A DNA stretch of 64,000 nt. Origin: Nonomuraea jabiensis. GTDB taxonomy: Bacteria; Actinomycetota; Actinomycetes; Streptosporangiales; Streptosporangiaceae. A program made the translations under genes and the position numbers. Positions 43,822-52,382 of the stretch are shown in pieces. Where the stretch lies: assembly GCF_014204795.1 (NCBI RefSeq), contig NZ_JACHMB010000001.1:3410001-3474000 (forward strand). Reading direction: 5' to 3'. The notes beneath the pieces are model-generated. The model saw only the letters and a list, made by a program, of their open reading frames with translations, made no database searches and was not told where the DNA came from. Positions within the stretch are counted from its first letter, which is position 1; every line of letters starts with the position of its first letter.

Positions 43822-44429
43822 TCCGGGTGCTGATCGCCGACGATCATCCGGTGGTGCGGCAGGGGCTGCGTACGTTCCTCGACCTGCAGGACGACATCAC
43901 GGTCGTCGGTGAGGCGGGCGACGGGGCGCAGGCCGTCGAGCTGGTCGGGAAGCTGGCGCCCGACGTGCTGCTGCTGGACCTGAAGATGCCGGTGCTCGAC
44001 GGGCTCGGCGCCCTCGAACGGCTGGCCGGGTCGGCGACCAGGGTGGTCGTGCTGACGTCGGTGAGCGACCGCTCCGACGTCGGCCCGGCCATGCGGGCGG
44101 GGGCGTCGGGGTTCCTCTACAAGGACGTCGATCCGAACGCGCTGGTGCAGGCCGTGCGGGCCGTACACGGAGGGCAGGTGTTACTGGCGCCCGAGGCCGC
44201 CGAGGCGATGCTGTCGGCGCCGGACGGCCCGCCACCGGTGCCGCTGACCGACCGCGAGCGCGAGGTGCTCGCGCTCATCGCGGCCGGCCGCTCCAACCGG
44301 GAGATCGCGAGGAGCCTCGCCGTCGCGGAGAAGACGGTCAAGACCCACGTCTCCAACGTGCTGATGAAGCTGGGCGTCCAGGACCGCACCCAGGCCGCGC
44401 TGTACGCGGTCCGGCACGGCCTGGGATGA
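43818..44429 (+). CDS. NarL/LuxR-family response regulator
   Basis: 203 residues. Receiver domain with acidic pocket IADDHP, phospho-acceptor Asp54 in LLLDLKMP, Thr/Ser in VVLTSVSD and Lys in FLYKDVD, then a LuxR-type HTH LTDREREVLALIAAGRSNREIARSLAVAEKTVKTHVSNVLMKLG. The TTG start was chosen because it overlaps the kinase stop as TTGA and has GGAGG 7 nt upstream. A GTG 9 bases later would remove the first strand. Cognate partner of the upstream GAF kinase. Confidence 0.94.
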   Translation: MIRVLIADDHPVVRQGLRTFLDLQDDITVVGEAGDGAQAVELVGKLAPDVLLLDLKMPVLDGLGALERLAGSATRVVVLTSVSDRSDVGPAMRAGASGFLYKDVDPNALVQAVRAVHGGQVLLAPEAAEAMLSAPDGPPPVPLTDREREVLALIAAGRSNREIARSLAVAEKTVKTHVSNVLMKLGVQDRTQAALYAVRHGLG

Positions 44430-44432
44430 GGG

Positions 44433-45083
44433 TCAGGTGTCCTTCTTCTTGTTGCTTTCCTCGTGGCTGGCGGGCGGGTTGTAGGTCTTGACCGGCGGCG
44501 GCGGCGACCAGCTCCGGCCCGGCCGGCGCGGCGGGGAGACGATCTTGGTGCTGACCTTCTTGAGCCAGTAGTAGCCCTTGATGCCGAGGCGCTTGAGCTC
44601 TTCCTCGGCTATGTTCTCCATGCCCTGGTCGACGTCGAACGCCATCACGCCGACCCGGGCCGTGGCCGTGCCCTTGGTGCTCTTCTTCAGCGTCACCTGG
44701 AAGTTGAGCCAGTCGGTCTTGCCCTTCTCCAGCCGCAGCGGGCCCCAGCACCAGAACCAGCGGTCCTCCCAGGTGCACTTGGTGCCCTTCGCGGCACCCC
44801 AGCGCAGCGTGGGCACGACGCCCTTGGGCACCTCGCCGCCGATCCAGTAGTAGTCGGCGTAGTAGGGGCCCAGGTTCTTGGCGCGGACGTAGTATGTGAT
44901 CTTGCCGCCGCGCTTGGTGCGGCTGGTGTGCTTGACGGAGATCTTGAAGCTGGAGTACGGCTTCAACCGGGCGACCGCCGTGGTGGTGGGGGCGGCGGCG
45001 GTGGTGGCACTCGCCGGGGCGGGTACGGCCAGCGGCGCCGCGACCAGACCGCCGGCTAAGAACAGGCTGAAGCTTCTACGCAT
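44433..45083 (-). CDS. Secreted protein, paralogue B (DUF11-like beta domain)
   Basis: 216 residues. A signal peptide (MRRSFSLFLAGGLVAAPLAVPAPASA) precedes a domain parallel to paralogue A: FKISVKHTSRTKRGGKITYYVRAKNLGPYYADYYWIGGEVPKGVVPTL, two Cys (KCTWEDRWFWCW), LRLEKGKTDWLNFQVTLKKSTKGTATARVGVMAFD and MENIAEEELKRLGIKGYYWLKKVSTKIV. An added Pro/Arg-rich, then charged tail (PPRRPGRSWSPPPPVKTYNPP ... NKKKDT) may bind the wall. Runs convergent to the response regulator and divergent from the WD40 kinase. Confidence 0.75.
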   Translation of the reverse strand: MRRSFSLFLAGGLVAAPLAVPAPASATTAAAPTTTAVARLKPYSSFKISVKHTSRTKRGGKITYYVRAKNLGPYYADYYWIGGEVPKGVVPTLRWGAAKGTKCTWEDRWFWCWGPLRLEKGKTDWLNFQVTLKKSTKGTATARVGVMAFDVDQGMENIAEEELKRLGIKGYYWLKKVSTKIVSPPRRPGRSWSPPPPVKTYNPPASHEESNKKKDT

Positions 45084-45253
45084 ATGACGGCTCCCCGTAC
45101 GGTGCTGGAAATCCCCGATCATCTCCACGATTATTGCGTAGGGCAAATTTTTCGCAAAGAGCAATGATCTTTCGTGACCTGGGGTGGTTTGTGGGTTTTT
45201 GCCCGCGCTTATCCCACTTGTGAACGGGGGTCTAGCGCAACGGGGAGGACCAG

Positions 45254-47923
45254 GTGCCGGAAACGCACCCCTTACAGCCGACCGATCCGCGAACACTGGG
45301 CGAATACCGGCTGCTCGGCCGCCTGGGCAAGGGGGCGCAGGGGATCGTTTTCGAGGGCGAGTCGCCCGACGGGCGGCGTGTGGCGATCAAGCTGCTGAAC
45401 ACCCGGCTGGACAGGCCCGGACTGGACTCCGAACGTTTCCTGCGCGAGGTGGCGGCCACGCGGCGGGTGGCCCAGTTCTGCACCGCGCAGGTGCTGGGGG
45501 CCCACATGGACGGCGAGCACCCGTACATCGTCAGCGAGCTCGTGGACGGGGTCTCCCTGCAGGTGGTGGTGCAGCGCGACGGGCCTCGTACGGGAGGGGC
45601 GCTCTACCGCCTGGCCGTCGGAACGGTCACCGCGCTGGCCGCCATCCACCGCGCCGGGATCGTGCACCGCGATTTCAAGCCCAGCAACGTGCTGCTCGGC
45701 CACGACGGGCCACGGGTGATCGACTTCGGCATCGCGCGGGCGCTGGACTCGGCGATGACGATCAGCAGCGGGGTCGTGGGGACGCCCGCGTACATGTCGC
45801 CCGAGCAGATCTCGGCCGAACGGGTGGGGCCGGCCAGCGACATGTTCAGCTGGGCCCTGACCATGGTGTTCGCGGCCACGGGGCGGCCCGCGTTCGGCCA
45901 GGACAGCCTGCCCGCGGTCGTCTACCGGGTGATGCACGAGGAGCCCGACCTGTCGGCGCTGCCCGAGACGCTGCGGCCGGTCGTGCGGTCGTGCCTGAGC
46001 AAGCGGGCCGACGAGCGGCCCGCGGCGGCCGACGTGCTGTTCGCGCTGCTGGCGAACGAGGGGGAGTCGCCGCGGCCCGAGGACGCGCTCGACACGGGCT
46101 CGCAACTGGCGGCCGAGCAGACCCCGCCGGATCCGTCCCCGCCCGCTGCCGGTTGGGCGAGCCCCCACGGGCCCGAGGCTGCACCGGGCGGCGGTCACGC
46201 GGCCGGCACCGGGTGGGCGAACCCCAGTGGGCCGGCGGCGTCCGTCCCGCCTGGGGGGTACGGGTGGGCTAACCCGTCGGGGGAGGCGTACGCGCCGTCC
46301 TCGGGTCCCGCGGGCGGGCCGCCTGCGGTGCCGTACGTGCCGCCGCAGCAGGGGGTGCCTTATGTGCCTCGGCAGCAGCCTCCGCCGGGGCCGTCCCCGG
46401 TGCCGCCGCCCTATCCGATGAGCGCCCCGCCCCACCCGGCCGCGCCCCGTCCTCCGGCGCCCGGCCCGGGGACGTCGGGGGCGGAGGGGGTTGCGGGCGG
46501 TGAGGGGCCGCCCGGGCGTGCGCCGTCGGTGCCGGGCCAGGGGCACCACGGCCAAGGGCGCCAGGGGCAAGCGCAGGGGCACGGCCAGGGGCAAGGGCAG
46601 GGGCCCCCGTCTCGGCAGGCGTCGGCTCAGCAGGCGGCGGGGCGGGAGGGTGGTGGGCGGGGGGACAACGACGCGTTCTTCAAGCATGCGCCGACCGAGG
46701 AGCGGCCCGACGAGGCCGGTGCCAGGCGCAGGCGGGCCGCCATGGTCTCCGGCGCGCTCGTCGTGGCCCTGGCCCTGGCCGGCAGCGTGCTGTACTTCGG
46801 GCCGAAGATGTTCGGCACTGGCTCCCCGACCGGCGGGAACGCCGCCCAGGTGACCACCTCCGCGAGCGCGAGCCCGGCCCGGACGCAGGCCCTGACGCAG
46901 GCCGAGACCCCGCCCCCGACACCCACCCAGATCACGCCCACCCCAACGCCCACCCCCACCCAGAAGGTCGTCCCCGTCCTCGGCAAGCAGGACGGGAAGT
47001 CGTTCAAGGGGCACACCAAGGGTGTCCAGACGATCTCCGCGCTCTCCGCGGGCGGCAGGACGTGGCTGGTCACCGGCGGGCAGGACGGCCGGGTGCGGCT
47101 GTGGGACCTGGCCAGGCACAAGTCGCTGGCCACGATGAAGGGCCACAGCGAGGAGGTGTACGCCGTCGCCTGCGTGATGGTCGGCAAGACCCCCATGGCC
47201 GTCTCCGGCGGGTACGACGGCAGCGTGCGCCTGTGGAACCTCAAGACCCACAAGGGCAAGGTGCTCGGCTGGCACGGCGACGCCGTCTACGCGGTCGCCG
47301 TGACCAAGGTGAAGGGCAGGTACGTCGCGGTGACCGGCGACGCCGACGGCTATCTGAGGTTCTGGGACCTGAAGAAGCGCAAGTCCACCGGCAAGATCAT
47401 CAGGGCCCACCGCAAGCCGGTCAACTGGCTCAGCGCCACCCACCTGGGCGACCGGGCCGTCGCCATCTCGGCCGGTGAGGACGAGACCGTGCGCATGTGG
47501 GACATGGCCAAGCACAAGGCGTACGGGAAGGCGTACAAGGGCCATTCCAGGGGCGTGTACTCGGTCGCGGTCGGCAAGGTGGGCGGGAAGACGGTCGTGG
47601 CGTCCGGCGGCAAAGACGGAAAAATCAGGCTCTGGGATCCGAAGAGCCGCAAGACCGTCGCCACCCTCTCCGGCCACAAGAAGATCGTTTACTCGCTCTC
47701 CTTCGGCACCCTCGACGGCCGCACGGTGCTGCTGTCCGGCAGCACCGACGGCACGATCAGGCTCTGGGACCCCGAGACCCGCAAGACGCTCGGCAAACCG
47801 GTCAAGGCACACAAGAAGGGCGTGTACGCCGTGGGCATCGTCCCGCTCGACGGGGGCGCGGCCATCGTGTCCGCGGGCAAGGACAAGGTGGTCAGGCTGT
47901 GGAAGATCGAGAGCAGCTCTTAG
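45254..47923 (+). CDS. Membrane Ser/Thr protein kinase with WD40 repeats
   Basis: 889 residues. An intracellular kinase domain (about 14-265) has the G-x-G-A-x-G loop, VAIK Lys46, HRDFKPSNV with Asp140 and DFG 157-159, plus GTPAYMSPEQ. A Pro/Gly/Gln-rich linker (275-480) follows, then one membrane helix (about 496-515), a Thr/Pro stalk, and about seven WD40 repeats (from about 588: LWDLARHKSLATMKGHSEEVYAVA and so on, ending VVRLWKIESSS) that should form an extracellular propeller. This receptor-like layout is common in actinomycetes. GTG start with GGGGAGG upstream. Divergent from secreted paralogue B. Confidence 0.93.
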   Translation: MPETHPLQPTDPRTLGEYRLLGRLGKGAQGIVFEGESPDGRRVAIKLLNTRLDRPGLDSERFLREVAATRRVAQFCTAQVLGAHMDGEHPYIVSELVDGVSLQVVVQRDGPRTGGALYRLAVGTVTALAAIHRAGIVHRDFKPSNVLLGHDGPRVIDFGIARALDSAMTISSGVVGTPAYMSPEQISAERVGPASDMFSWALTMVFAATGRPAFGQDSLPAVVYRVMHEEPDLSALPETLRPVVRSCLSKRADERPAAADVLFALLANEGESPRPEDALDTGSQLAAEQTPPDPSPPAAGWASPHGPEAAPGGGHAAGTGWANPSGPAASVPPGGYGWANPSGEAYAPSSGPAGGPPAVPYVPPQQGVPYVPRQQPPPGPSPVPPPYPMSAPPHPAAPRPPAPGPGTSGAEGVAGGEGPPGRAPSVPGQGHHGQGRQGQAQGHGQGQGQGPPSRQASAQQAAGREGGGRGDNDAFFKHAPTEERPDEAGARRRRAAMVSGALVVALALAGSVLYFGPKMFGTGSPTGGNAAQVTTSASASPARTQALTQAETPPPTPTQITPTPTPTPTQKVVPVLGKQDGKSFKGHTKGVQTISALSAGGRTWLVTGGQDGRVRLWDLARHKSLATMKGHSEEVYAVACVMVGKTPMAVSGGYDGSVRLWNLKTHKGKVLGWHGDAVYAVAVTKVKGRYVAVTGDADGYLRFWDLKKRKSTGKIIRAHRKPVNWLSATHLGDRAVAISAGEDETVRMWDMAKHKAYGKAYKGHSRGVYSVAVGKVGGKTVVASGGKDGKIRLWDPKSRKTVATLSGHKKIVYSLSFGTLDGRTVLLSGSTDGTIRLWDPETRKTLGKPVKAHKKGVYAVGIVPLDGGAAIVSAGKDKVVRLWKIESSS

Positions 47924-47931
47924 TGGGCCGG

Positions 47932-48651
47932 CTACGTGCTCCTGAGCGGTTCGAAGATGGCGTGGTGGGCGGCCACGAGCGCGCGGCGTACCGCCCGGTC
48001 CAGCTCGCGCAGGGCCGCGGCGCGGGCGGCGATCTGCCCCGACGTGAGCCCGCGCTCGTCGGCCAGCCGCACCACGGCGGCCAGCCGCGTGGCGAGGGTG
48101 GAGACGCGGTGCGCCCGCGCGGGGTAGCCGGGCGCCAGCTCGCCGCCCCGGTGCCCGACGGCCGAGGGGCGGGACTGCGCGGGGCCTTCGACGGCGGACA
48201 GGGTGTCGGTGGCCGAGCGCATGGCCTCCGACAGCTCGCGTTCGGCCTCCGACAGCGACGGCAGATCATGGCGTACGGGCCCGGAGTCGTAGATCTCCAG
48301 GCGTACCCCGACATACGACGACCCGCGCAGGTCGGGCACCGGCACCAGGCCGAGGTTGCGGCCGTCGAGCACCGCGATGGCGGCCTCGCCGGCGTCCACC
48401 GCGGCCGAGTTGAACGCGGCGGGCCCCGACAGCCCCAGCGGATCGCCGGGCGCGGGCAGCGCGAGGCGGAACTCGCGCAGGCCGTCGGAGCGCAGGTTTG
48501 CGAGGTATTTACGCAACGGGACGTCGCCGGCCACGGTGGGACCGCCGGCGGCTTCCACGTGGTCAGCCGCCTCGTCGAGGCCGACGTGACCGGCGAGCCA
48601 CGCGTTGCCCCAGGCGACCAGGGAGGGACAGACAGGTGATTCAGGGCGCAC
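47932..48651 (-). CDS. Conserved actinomycete hypothetical protein
   Basis: 239 residues, function not recognised. No signal peptide, membrane helix or cysteine pattern. The N-terminal half (CPSLVAWGNAWLAGHVGLDEAADHVEAAGG ... LRKYLANLRSDGLREFRLALPAPGDPLGLSGPAAFNSAAVDAGEAAI) resembles proteins seen next to ABC ATPases of this type in other actinomycetes (recalled, weak). Middle region mixed strands, C-terminal half helical and Ala/Arg-rich (RALVAAHHAIFEPLR). Convergent with the WD40 kinase and divergent from the ABC ATPase gene. Confidence 0.7.
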   Translation of the reverse strand: MRPESPVCPSLVAWGNAWLAGHVGLDEAADHVEAAGGPTVAGDVPLRKYLANLRSDGLREFRLALPAPGDPLGLSGPAAFNSAAVDAGEAAIAVLDGRNLGLVPVPDLRGSSYVGVRLEIYDSGPVRHDLPSLSEAERELSEAMRSATDTLSAVEGPAQSRPSAVGHRGGELAPGYPARAHRVSTLATRLAAVVRLADERGLTSGQIAARAAALRELDRAVRRALVAAHHAIFEPLRST

Positions 48652-48719
48652 CGATCCACGATAAGCGCTCGCCCTGCAATAGGTTTGTCCCGAGCGTGAC
48701 TCCTAAGGAGGTATCGGGG

Positions 48720-49508
48720 ATGGGTGGTCAGGTGCTGCGGCTCCAGGACGTCGCCGTCAGGCGGGACGGAGCGGCCCTGCTGCGCGGCATCGACTGGACG
48801 GTCAACGCCGACGAGCGTTGGGTCGTCGTCGGTCCCAACGGCGCGGGCAAGACCACGTTGCTGCAGGTCGCGGCCACGTTGCTCTACCCGAGCGAGGGCC
48901 TGGTCGAGGTGCTCGGGGAGCGGCTGGGGCAGGCGGACGTCTTCGATCTGCGCCCGCGGATCGGGCTGGCGAGCTCCGCGCTGGCCGAGCGCATCCCGCC
49001 GGAGGAGAAGGTCATCGACCTCGTGCTGACCGCCTCGTACGGGATCATGGGCCGCTGGACGGAGGAGTACGACTCCAACGACGTGACCAGGGCGGTCGAG
49101 CTGATCGACATGATGGGCGCGGCCCATCTGATCAGGCGGCGGTTCGGCACGCTGTCGGAGGGGGAGCGCAAGCGGGTGCAGATCGCCCGCGCCCTCATGC
49201 CCGACCCCGAGATGCTGCTGCTCGACGAGCCCGCGGCCGGGCTCGACCTGGGCGGGCGCGAGGACCTGGTGCGCCGGCTGTCGGTGCTGGCGGGCGACTA
49301 TCGTTCGCCGACGCTCATACTGGTGACGCACCACGTGGAAGAGGTGCCGAGCGGGTTCACGCACGGGCTGCTGCTGCGGCACGGCTCGGTGGTGGCGCAG
49401 GGGCCGCTGGAGCACGTGATGACGCCCGAGAACCTGTCGCAGACGTTCGGGGTGCCGCTCTCGCTGGAGCGCAGCGCCGAGGGCCGCTGGTACGCGCGCG
49501 CCTACTAA
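48720..49508 (+). CDS. ABC transporter-type ATP-binding protein
   Basis: 262 residues. Walker A GPNGAGKTT near 40, signature LSEGERKRVQIARALM, Walker B MLLLDEPAAGLDLGG and the His switch LVTHHVEE. A single nucleotide-binding domain with no linked permease. The ModF/YlmA-like pattern suggests either a soluble ABC protein or a subunit whose membrane partner is elsewhere. ATG chosen for the AAGGAGG site 8 nt upstream. Followed by an SPFH gene after 90 bp. Confidence 0.88.
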   Translation: MGGQVLRLQDVAVRRDGAALLRGIDWTVNADERWVVVGPNGAGKTTLLQVAATLLYPSEGLVEVLGERLGQADVFDLRPRIGLASSALAERIPPEEKVIDLVLTASYGIMGRWTEEYDSNDVTRAVELIDMMGAAHLIRRRFGTLSEGERKRVQIARALMPDPEMLLLDEPAAGLDLGGREDLVRRLSVLAGDYRSPTLILVTHHVEEVPSGFTHGLLLRHGSVVAQGPLEHVMTPENLSQTFGVPLSLERSAEGRWYARAY

Positions 49509-49598
49509 TCCCCCTATTTATCCACATAAAGCCGCCGAAAGCGGAAAGACGGGAAATAGGATCTACGGAGTCGGTCCCCTCGACTCCGGAGCGTCGCC

Positions 49599-50519
49599 AT
49601 GTCCGTCGAGCAGCTCATCGTCGCCCTTGTCGTGGTCGCGGCGGTGGGCTTCGGGGTGGCCCGCACGGTCCGCATCATCCCCCAGGCCACGGCCGCCATC
49701 ATCGAACGCCTGGGGCGCTACCACCGGACGCTGACCCCGGGGCTCAACCTCGTGGTGCCGTTCATCGACCGCATCAAGGACATGATCGACCTGCGGGAGC
49801 AGGTGGTCTCCTTCCCGCCGCAGCCGGTGATCACCTCCGACAACCTGGTGGTGTCCATCGACACCGTCATCTACTTCCAGGTCACCAATCCGAAGGCGGC
49901 CACGTACGAGATCGCGAACTTCCTGGTCGGCGTCGAGCAGCTCACGGTCACGACGCTGCGCAACGTGGTCGGCGGCATGGACCTGGAACGCACGCTGACC
50001 TCCCGCGAGGACATCAACACCGCGCTGCGCGGCGTGCTGGACGAGGCGACGGGCAAGTGGGGCATCCGGGTCAACAGGGTCGAGCTCAAGGCCATCGACC
50101 CGCCCTCCTCCATCCAGGACTCGATGGAGAAGCAGATGCGCGCCGACCGCGACAAGCGCGCCGCCGTGCTGACCGCCGAGGGCCAGCGCCAGGCGGCGAT
50201 CCTGCAGGCGGAGGGCGAGAAGCAGGCGGCCGTGCTGCGGGCGCGCGGCGAGGCGGAGGCGGCCGTGCTGCGCGCGCAGGCGGAGGCCGAGGCCCAGGCC
50301 ATGCGGGCCAAGGGCCAGGCGGACGCGATCGGCATGGTGTTCAGGGCCATCCACGAGGGGCGACCCGACCAGCACCTGCTCGCCTACCAGTACCTGCAGA
50401 CCCTGCCGGAGATCGCCAAGGGCGACGCCAATAAAATCTGGATCGTCCCATCAGAAATGGGCAAAGTTCTGGAGAATCTGGGCGGCCTCTTCACACCCCC
50501 CAAGAGCCCGGACGTGTAA
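49599..50519 (+). CDS. SPFH/Band-7 (stomatin-like, QmcA-type) membrane protein
   Basis: 306 residues. One N-terminal membrane helix (VEQLIVALVVVAAVGFGVA), then the SPFH domain (RIIPQATAAIIERLGRYHRTLTPGLNLVVPFIDRIKDMIDLREQV to VNRVELKAIDPP), then a long Ala/Glu/Gln-rich coiled coil (about 175-250, EGQRQAAILQAEGEKQAAVLRARGEAEA) that forms ring oligomers and membrane microdomains. Normally next to an NfeD-type partner, but none is present here. Chaperone/protease-associated role by family inference. Confidence 0.92.
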   Translation: MSVEQLIVALVVVAAVGFGVARTVRIIPQATAAIIERLGRYHRTLTPGLNLVVPFIDRIKDMIDLREQVVSFPPQPVITSDNLVVSIDTVIYFQVTNPKAATYEIANFLVGVEQLTVTTLRNVVGGMDLERTLTSREDINTALRGVLDEATGKWGIRVNRVELKAIDPPSSIQDSMEKQMRADRDKRAAVLTAEGQRQAAILQAEGEKQAAVLRARGEAEAAVLRAQAEAEAQAMRAKGQADAIGMVFRAIHEGRPDQHLLAYQYLQTLPEIAKGDANKIWIVPSEMGKVLENLGGLFTPPKSPDV

Positions 50520-50528
50520 GGAGGGCTC

Positions 50529-51284
50529 GTGACGGGGTGGGAACTGGCCGCGGTCTGCGTGGCCGGCATGGTGGCCGGTGCGATCAACGCGGTCGTCGGG
50601 TCCGGCTCCCTGATCACGTTCCCCACGCTGCTGGCGATCGGCGTCGATCCCGTCACCGCCAACGTCTCCAACACCATCGGGCTCGTGCCCGGCTCGTTCA
50701 CCGCCGCGTACGGTTACCGCCCCGAGCTGCGGGGCCAGCGCGAACGCCTGCTGCGCCTGGGCCTGGCCTCCGCCCTGGGCGCGCTGGCCGGCGGGATCCT
50801 GCTGCTGTTCCTGGACCCGTCGGTGTTCCAGGTCGTCGTCATCGCGCTGATCGCGCTGGCCTGCGTGCTGGTCCTGGTCCAGCCCAGGCTCAACCGGTGG
50901 CTGGCCGACCGGCGCGAGCACGCGCACCCGCACGGAGGGCTGGAGCTGTGGTTCGGCGTGCTGGCGGCCGGGATCTACGGCGGGTACTTCGGCGCCGCCC
51001 AGGGCGTGCTGCTGATCGGGCTGCTCGGCAGCTTCCTCGACGACCACCTCCAGCGGGTGAACGCGGCCAAGAACGTCCTCGCGCTGATCGTCAACGCGGT
51101 GGCCGCCGTGCTGTTCGTCGTGGTCGCGCACGTGGACTGGCTCGCCGTGGCGGGGGTGGCCACGGGCGCGGTGGCGGGCGGCTTCCTGGGCGCCAGGGTG
51201 GGGCGGCGCATCCCGGCGCCCGTGCTCCGGGGGATCATCGTCTGCGTCGGACTTGCGGCGATTTTCGTACTGGTGTACGGATAG
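50529..51284 (+). CDS. TSUP/TauE-SafE family anion exporter
   Basis: 251 residues with about eight membrane helices (GMVAGAINAVVGSGSLITFPTLLAIGV at the N-terminus, repeated topology in the second half, KNVLALIVNAVAAVLFVV). The family moves sulfite, sulfoacetate or other small anions. GTG start with AAGGAGG 5 nt upstream, following the SPFH gene after 9 bp, so probably in one operon. Confidence 0.9.
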   Translation: MTGWELAAVCVAGMVAGAINAVVGSGSLITFPTLLAIGVDPVTANVSNTIGLVPGSFTAAYGYRPELRGQRERLLRLGLASALGALAGGILLLFLDPSVFQVVVIALIALACVLVLVQPRLNRWLADRREHAHPHGGLELWFGVLAAGIYGGYFGAAQGVLLIGLLGSFLDDHLQRVNAAKNVLALIVNAVAAVLFVVVAHVDWLAVAGVATGAVAGGFLGARVGRRIPAPVLRGIIVCVGLAAIFVLVYG

Positions 51285-51302
51285 GGCGCCGCGTTCGCGG
51301 GT

Positions 51303-51536
51303 ATGAATTCGTACATGAAGGGCGACTGGGTAGAGATCGTCATCGATGCCGGAGGCACACCGCGTACTTACGAGATCAGGGCCACTCGCGCCGGGCGGCG
51401 GGTCGACGTGACCACGAGGCGGGGGCTCGTCGAGGTGAGCGAGGTCACCCGCTCCGGCACGCCGGTGCGCACGGCCAGGTTCATGTCCAGCCGCATCCTG
51501 GCCCTCGTGGAGCACCCCGCGGACGAGGTCAGCTGA
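51303..51536 (+). CDS. Small beta-rich hypothetical protein
   Basis: 77 residues. Predicted mostly beta strands: DWVEIVIDAGGTPRTYEIRATRAGRRVDVTTRRGLVEVSEVTRSGTPVRTARFMSSRILALVEHP. No family recognised with confidence. Similar short proteins follow transport genes in other actinomycetes (recalled). Its stop overlaps the convergent NmrA-like gene by 8 bp. Confidence 0.65.
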   Translation: MNSYMKGDWVEIVIDAGGTPRTYEIRATRAGRRVDVTTRRGLVEVSEVTRSGTPVRTARFMSSRILALVEHPADEVS

Positions 51537-52353
51537 AGTCCGCCACGTGGTCCTCCGCCCACTGACCGAACGTCAGCGCGGGCCTGCCGAGCAGCCGCTC
51601 CACGGTGTCGGTGACCTGCTCGGGAGCCGTCACGAAGCTCGCCCACGCCTTCAGCGCGCTCTCGACGAAGGCGGCGTTCCCCCAGGCGGCCATGAGCTGC
51701 TCGCGGGCCTCCTCCGGCGGCTGCTCCTCCCAGCGCACCTCGCGCCCGGTCGCCGCGCCGATCACGCGTACCTGCTCGACCTGGGTGAGGCGCTCGGGGC
51801 CGGTCAGCACGTACGTGGCGCCGCTGTGGCCCGCCGAGGTGAGCACGTGCGTGGCCACGGCCGCGATGTCCCGCTCGTGGATCAGGGGCCTCGAAGCCTG
51901 CCCGTACGGCCAGCGCACCACGCCCTGCCTGATCTGCCCGGCCCAGCCCAGCGTGTTGGCCGCGAAGCCGCCGGGCCGCAGGAACGTCCACCCGAGCCCC
52001 GAATGCCGGATCAGCCGCTCCACCTCGTGGTAGTGCGTCACCGGCTCGTCCGCCACGTTGGCCGACAGGTAGACCACGCGCCGCGCGTGCCCGGCGATGG
52101 CCGTGACCACCTCGGCGGCGCCGTCCGCCGTGAAATGGGGCCACAGCAGGAACACGCTCTCCACGCCTTTCAGCGCAGGTTCCAGCGTTTCAGGTGCGGA
52201 CAGGTCGCCGCGCACCACCTCCACGTGCTCGGGCAGCCTCGCCCGCCCGGGGTCCCTGACGAGGGCCCGCACCTCCAGCCCCGCTCCCGCGAGCTGGGAC
52301 ACCACATGCCTGCCGACATTGCCGGTCGCGCCGGTCACCAGAATCGTGCTCAT
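51529..52353 (-). CDS. NmrA-like NAD(P)-binding protein
   Basis: 274 residues. N-terminal Rossmann motif ILVTGATGNVGRHVVSQL, then VRGDLSAPETLEPAL and VESVFLLWPHF. An atypical extended SDR of the NmrA/HSCARG/QOR2 type. No YxxxK catalytic pair is seen, so it probably senses NADP(H) or reduces quinones (family alternatives). The substrate is unknown. Confidence 0.88.
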   Translation of the reverse strand: MSTILVTGATGNVGRHVVSQLAGAGLEVRALVRDPGRARLPEHVEVVRGDLSAPETLEPALKGVESVFLLWPHFTADGAAEVVTAIAGHARRVVYLSANVADEPVTHYHEVERLIRHSGLGWTFLRPGGFAANTLGWAGQIRQGVVRWPYGQASRPLIHERDIAAVATHVLTSAGHSGATYVLTGPERLTQVEQVRVIGAATGREVRWEEQPPEEAREQLMAAWGNAAFVESALKAWASFVTAPEQVTDTVERLLGRPALTFGQWAEDHVADFS

Positions 52354-52382
52354 AGGACCGACGCTAAGACCTCAAGCGAACT

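Noticed and set aside
45272..47812. 846-codon reverse frame opposite the WD40 kinase
   Set aside because: Antisense shadow. High GC makes stop codons rare, and the real gene has all kinase and WD40 motifs.
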